A DNA stretch of 64,000 nt, from the NCBI GenBank assembly GCA_019637335.1, contig JAHBVV010000029.1:31922-95921 (forward strand), read 5' to 3'. Made by a program: the position numbers and the translations under genes. A model generated the notes under the pieces. That model saw nothing but the letters and a program-made list of their open reading frames with translations. It had not been told where the DNA came from and searched no databases. This DNA comes from Candidatus Hydrogenedentota bacterium. Lineage in GTDB: Bacteria; Hydrogenedentota; Hydrogenedentia; Hydrogenedentales; JAEUWI01. Shown piece by piece: positions 63,525 to 64,000 of this stretch (the stretch's first letter is position 1; each line of letters starts with the position of its first letter).

Positions 63525-64000
63525 ATAACCGTTTGTTGTAAAGGCATTTACGAAGCTAAAAATCCAGGGGGAATCTCCGGGCCGTTCCACAAGTTTCGTG
63601 GTCGAAATTCTTTTCTTGCCCACGGATTACACCGATGACATGGATTGAAGCGACACCCGAACCAAACGAGAAGAAGCAGCCCGCCACCCGATCAACCCCG
63701 CTACAATTCCGATGCTGAACAATCCGATCAGGCCACCTTGGAAACAGCACGCAGCCGCCTGCACACCCCAACGACCGAAATCATTTTCTATTCTCTATCC
63801 GTGTCATCAGTGCAATCCGTGGGCACAATTCTTGATCACCGCCCGCGCGGCTGCTCCCGATGCATTCGTGTGCATTGGTGTTCATTCGTGGTTAAGAATG
63901 CGCTCTCGATCATCCACCCAATCCATCTGCGTACCAGAAATCACCCTATGCGCTCTCTGCGTTCTCTGCGGTTAAAGCTATTCTCTGTTTTTCTTCGTGG
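63525..64000 (+). repeat. Mosaic word-repeat element, copy 3 (runs off the window)
   Basis: Left arm 63630-63655 and right arm 63797-63822 can pair at 23 of 26 positions, separated by 141 nt. Conserved interior segments (CCAAACGAGAAGAAGCAGC at 63662-63680) match copy 1 at 48672-48690. CATTCGTG words follow at 63862-63892 and CTCTGCG words at 63950-63971. It is cut by the window end, so its right boundary is unknown. No coding frame is credible. Confidence 0.75.

Overview
The window is a GC-rich bacterial chromosome segment with dense, mostly short-gapped genes on both strands. No rRNA, tRNA, phage or transposase gene is visible, so the lineage must be inferred from gene content. The mix of Tat-exported Gfo/Idh/MocA oxidoreductases, a formylglycine sulfatase, DUF4838, two DUF6807 (PmoA-like) proteins, a PhoPQ-related hydrolase, GH5-like and GH4 glycosidases, a GxC/CxxC zinc-ribbon protein and a bactofilin is typical of Planctomycetota/Verrucomicrobiota-type or Candidatus Hydrogenedentota-type heterotrophs with a Gram-negative envelope. 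Hydrogenedentota is my best guess, but it is only a guess.

Layout. 0-4.3 kb: housekeeping genes rph-rdgB, then rpiB-hslU-pgeF behind their own promoter. 4.35-12.5 kb: the translation/ribosome-maturation operon rimP-nusA-infB-ylxP-(rbfA::nrnA fusion)-truB-ribF, with a near-consensus promoter and a leader hairpin that looks like an attenuator. 12.6-18.3 kb: a four-gene tripartite efflux operon (TolC-like lipoprotein, large HlyD/MacA-type adaptor, MacB-type ATPase and permease). 18.3-20.8 kb: an NhaC-type antiporter and an alpha/beta hydrolase. 20.8-39.3 kb: a catabolic block of exported enzymes (DUF4838, Tat-exported enolase-superfamily protein, two Tat-exported Gfo/Idh proteins, two DUF6807 proteins, PqaA-like hydrolase, GH5-like enzyme, sulfatase, DapA-like aldolase, GH4) interrupted by a TacAT-type toxin-antitoxin pair and a HEAT-repeat protein. 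39.4-41.8 kb: purC-purF. 42-48.4 kb: an esterase, a zinc-ribbon protein, an amylosucrase, and a hybrid histidine kinase with a small response regulator. 49.1-55.7 kb: a hypothetical exported protein, a MinD/ParA-type ATPase, bactofilin, YugP-type membrane protease, a FlgT/LPP20-like exported protein, then an ATP-grasp/glycosyltransferase pair. 56-62.7 kb: DUF423, bacilliredoxin, PAS-containing hybrid kinase, a SLBB/helix-hairpin-helix lipoprotein, an exported hypothetical protein and a B12-binding-type radical SAM protein.

The least explained DNA is intergenic. Several repeat families sit only between genes: (i) a roughly 430-480 bp mosaic element (48.5 kb; 63.5 kb to the window edge; a left-truncated copy at 63.2 kb) built from degenerate short words and carrying two 26-nt arms that can pair over about 130 nt; (ii) REP-like hairpins of the CACGG-CAAG / CTTG-CCGTG type (26.0 and 41.8-42.0 kb); (iii) a 93-bp diverged repeat shared by 43.1 and 62.8 kb, one copy carrying an extra palindromic 64 bp; (iv) a 20-unit 9-bp minisatellite (55.84-56.02 kb); (v) GCCTAAA-type heptamer runs at three places. 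None of these is explained by the genes around them, and together they are the best candidates for something undescribed.
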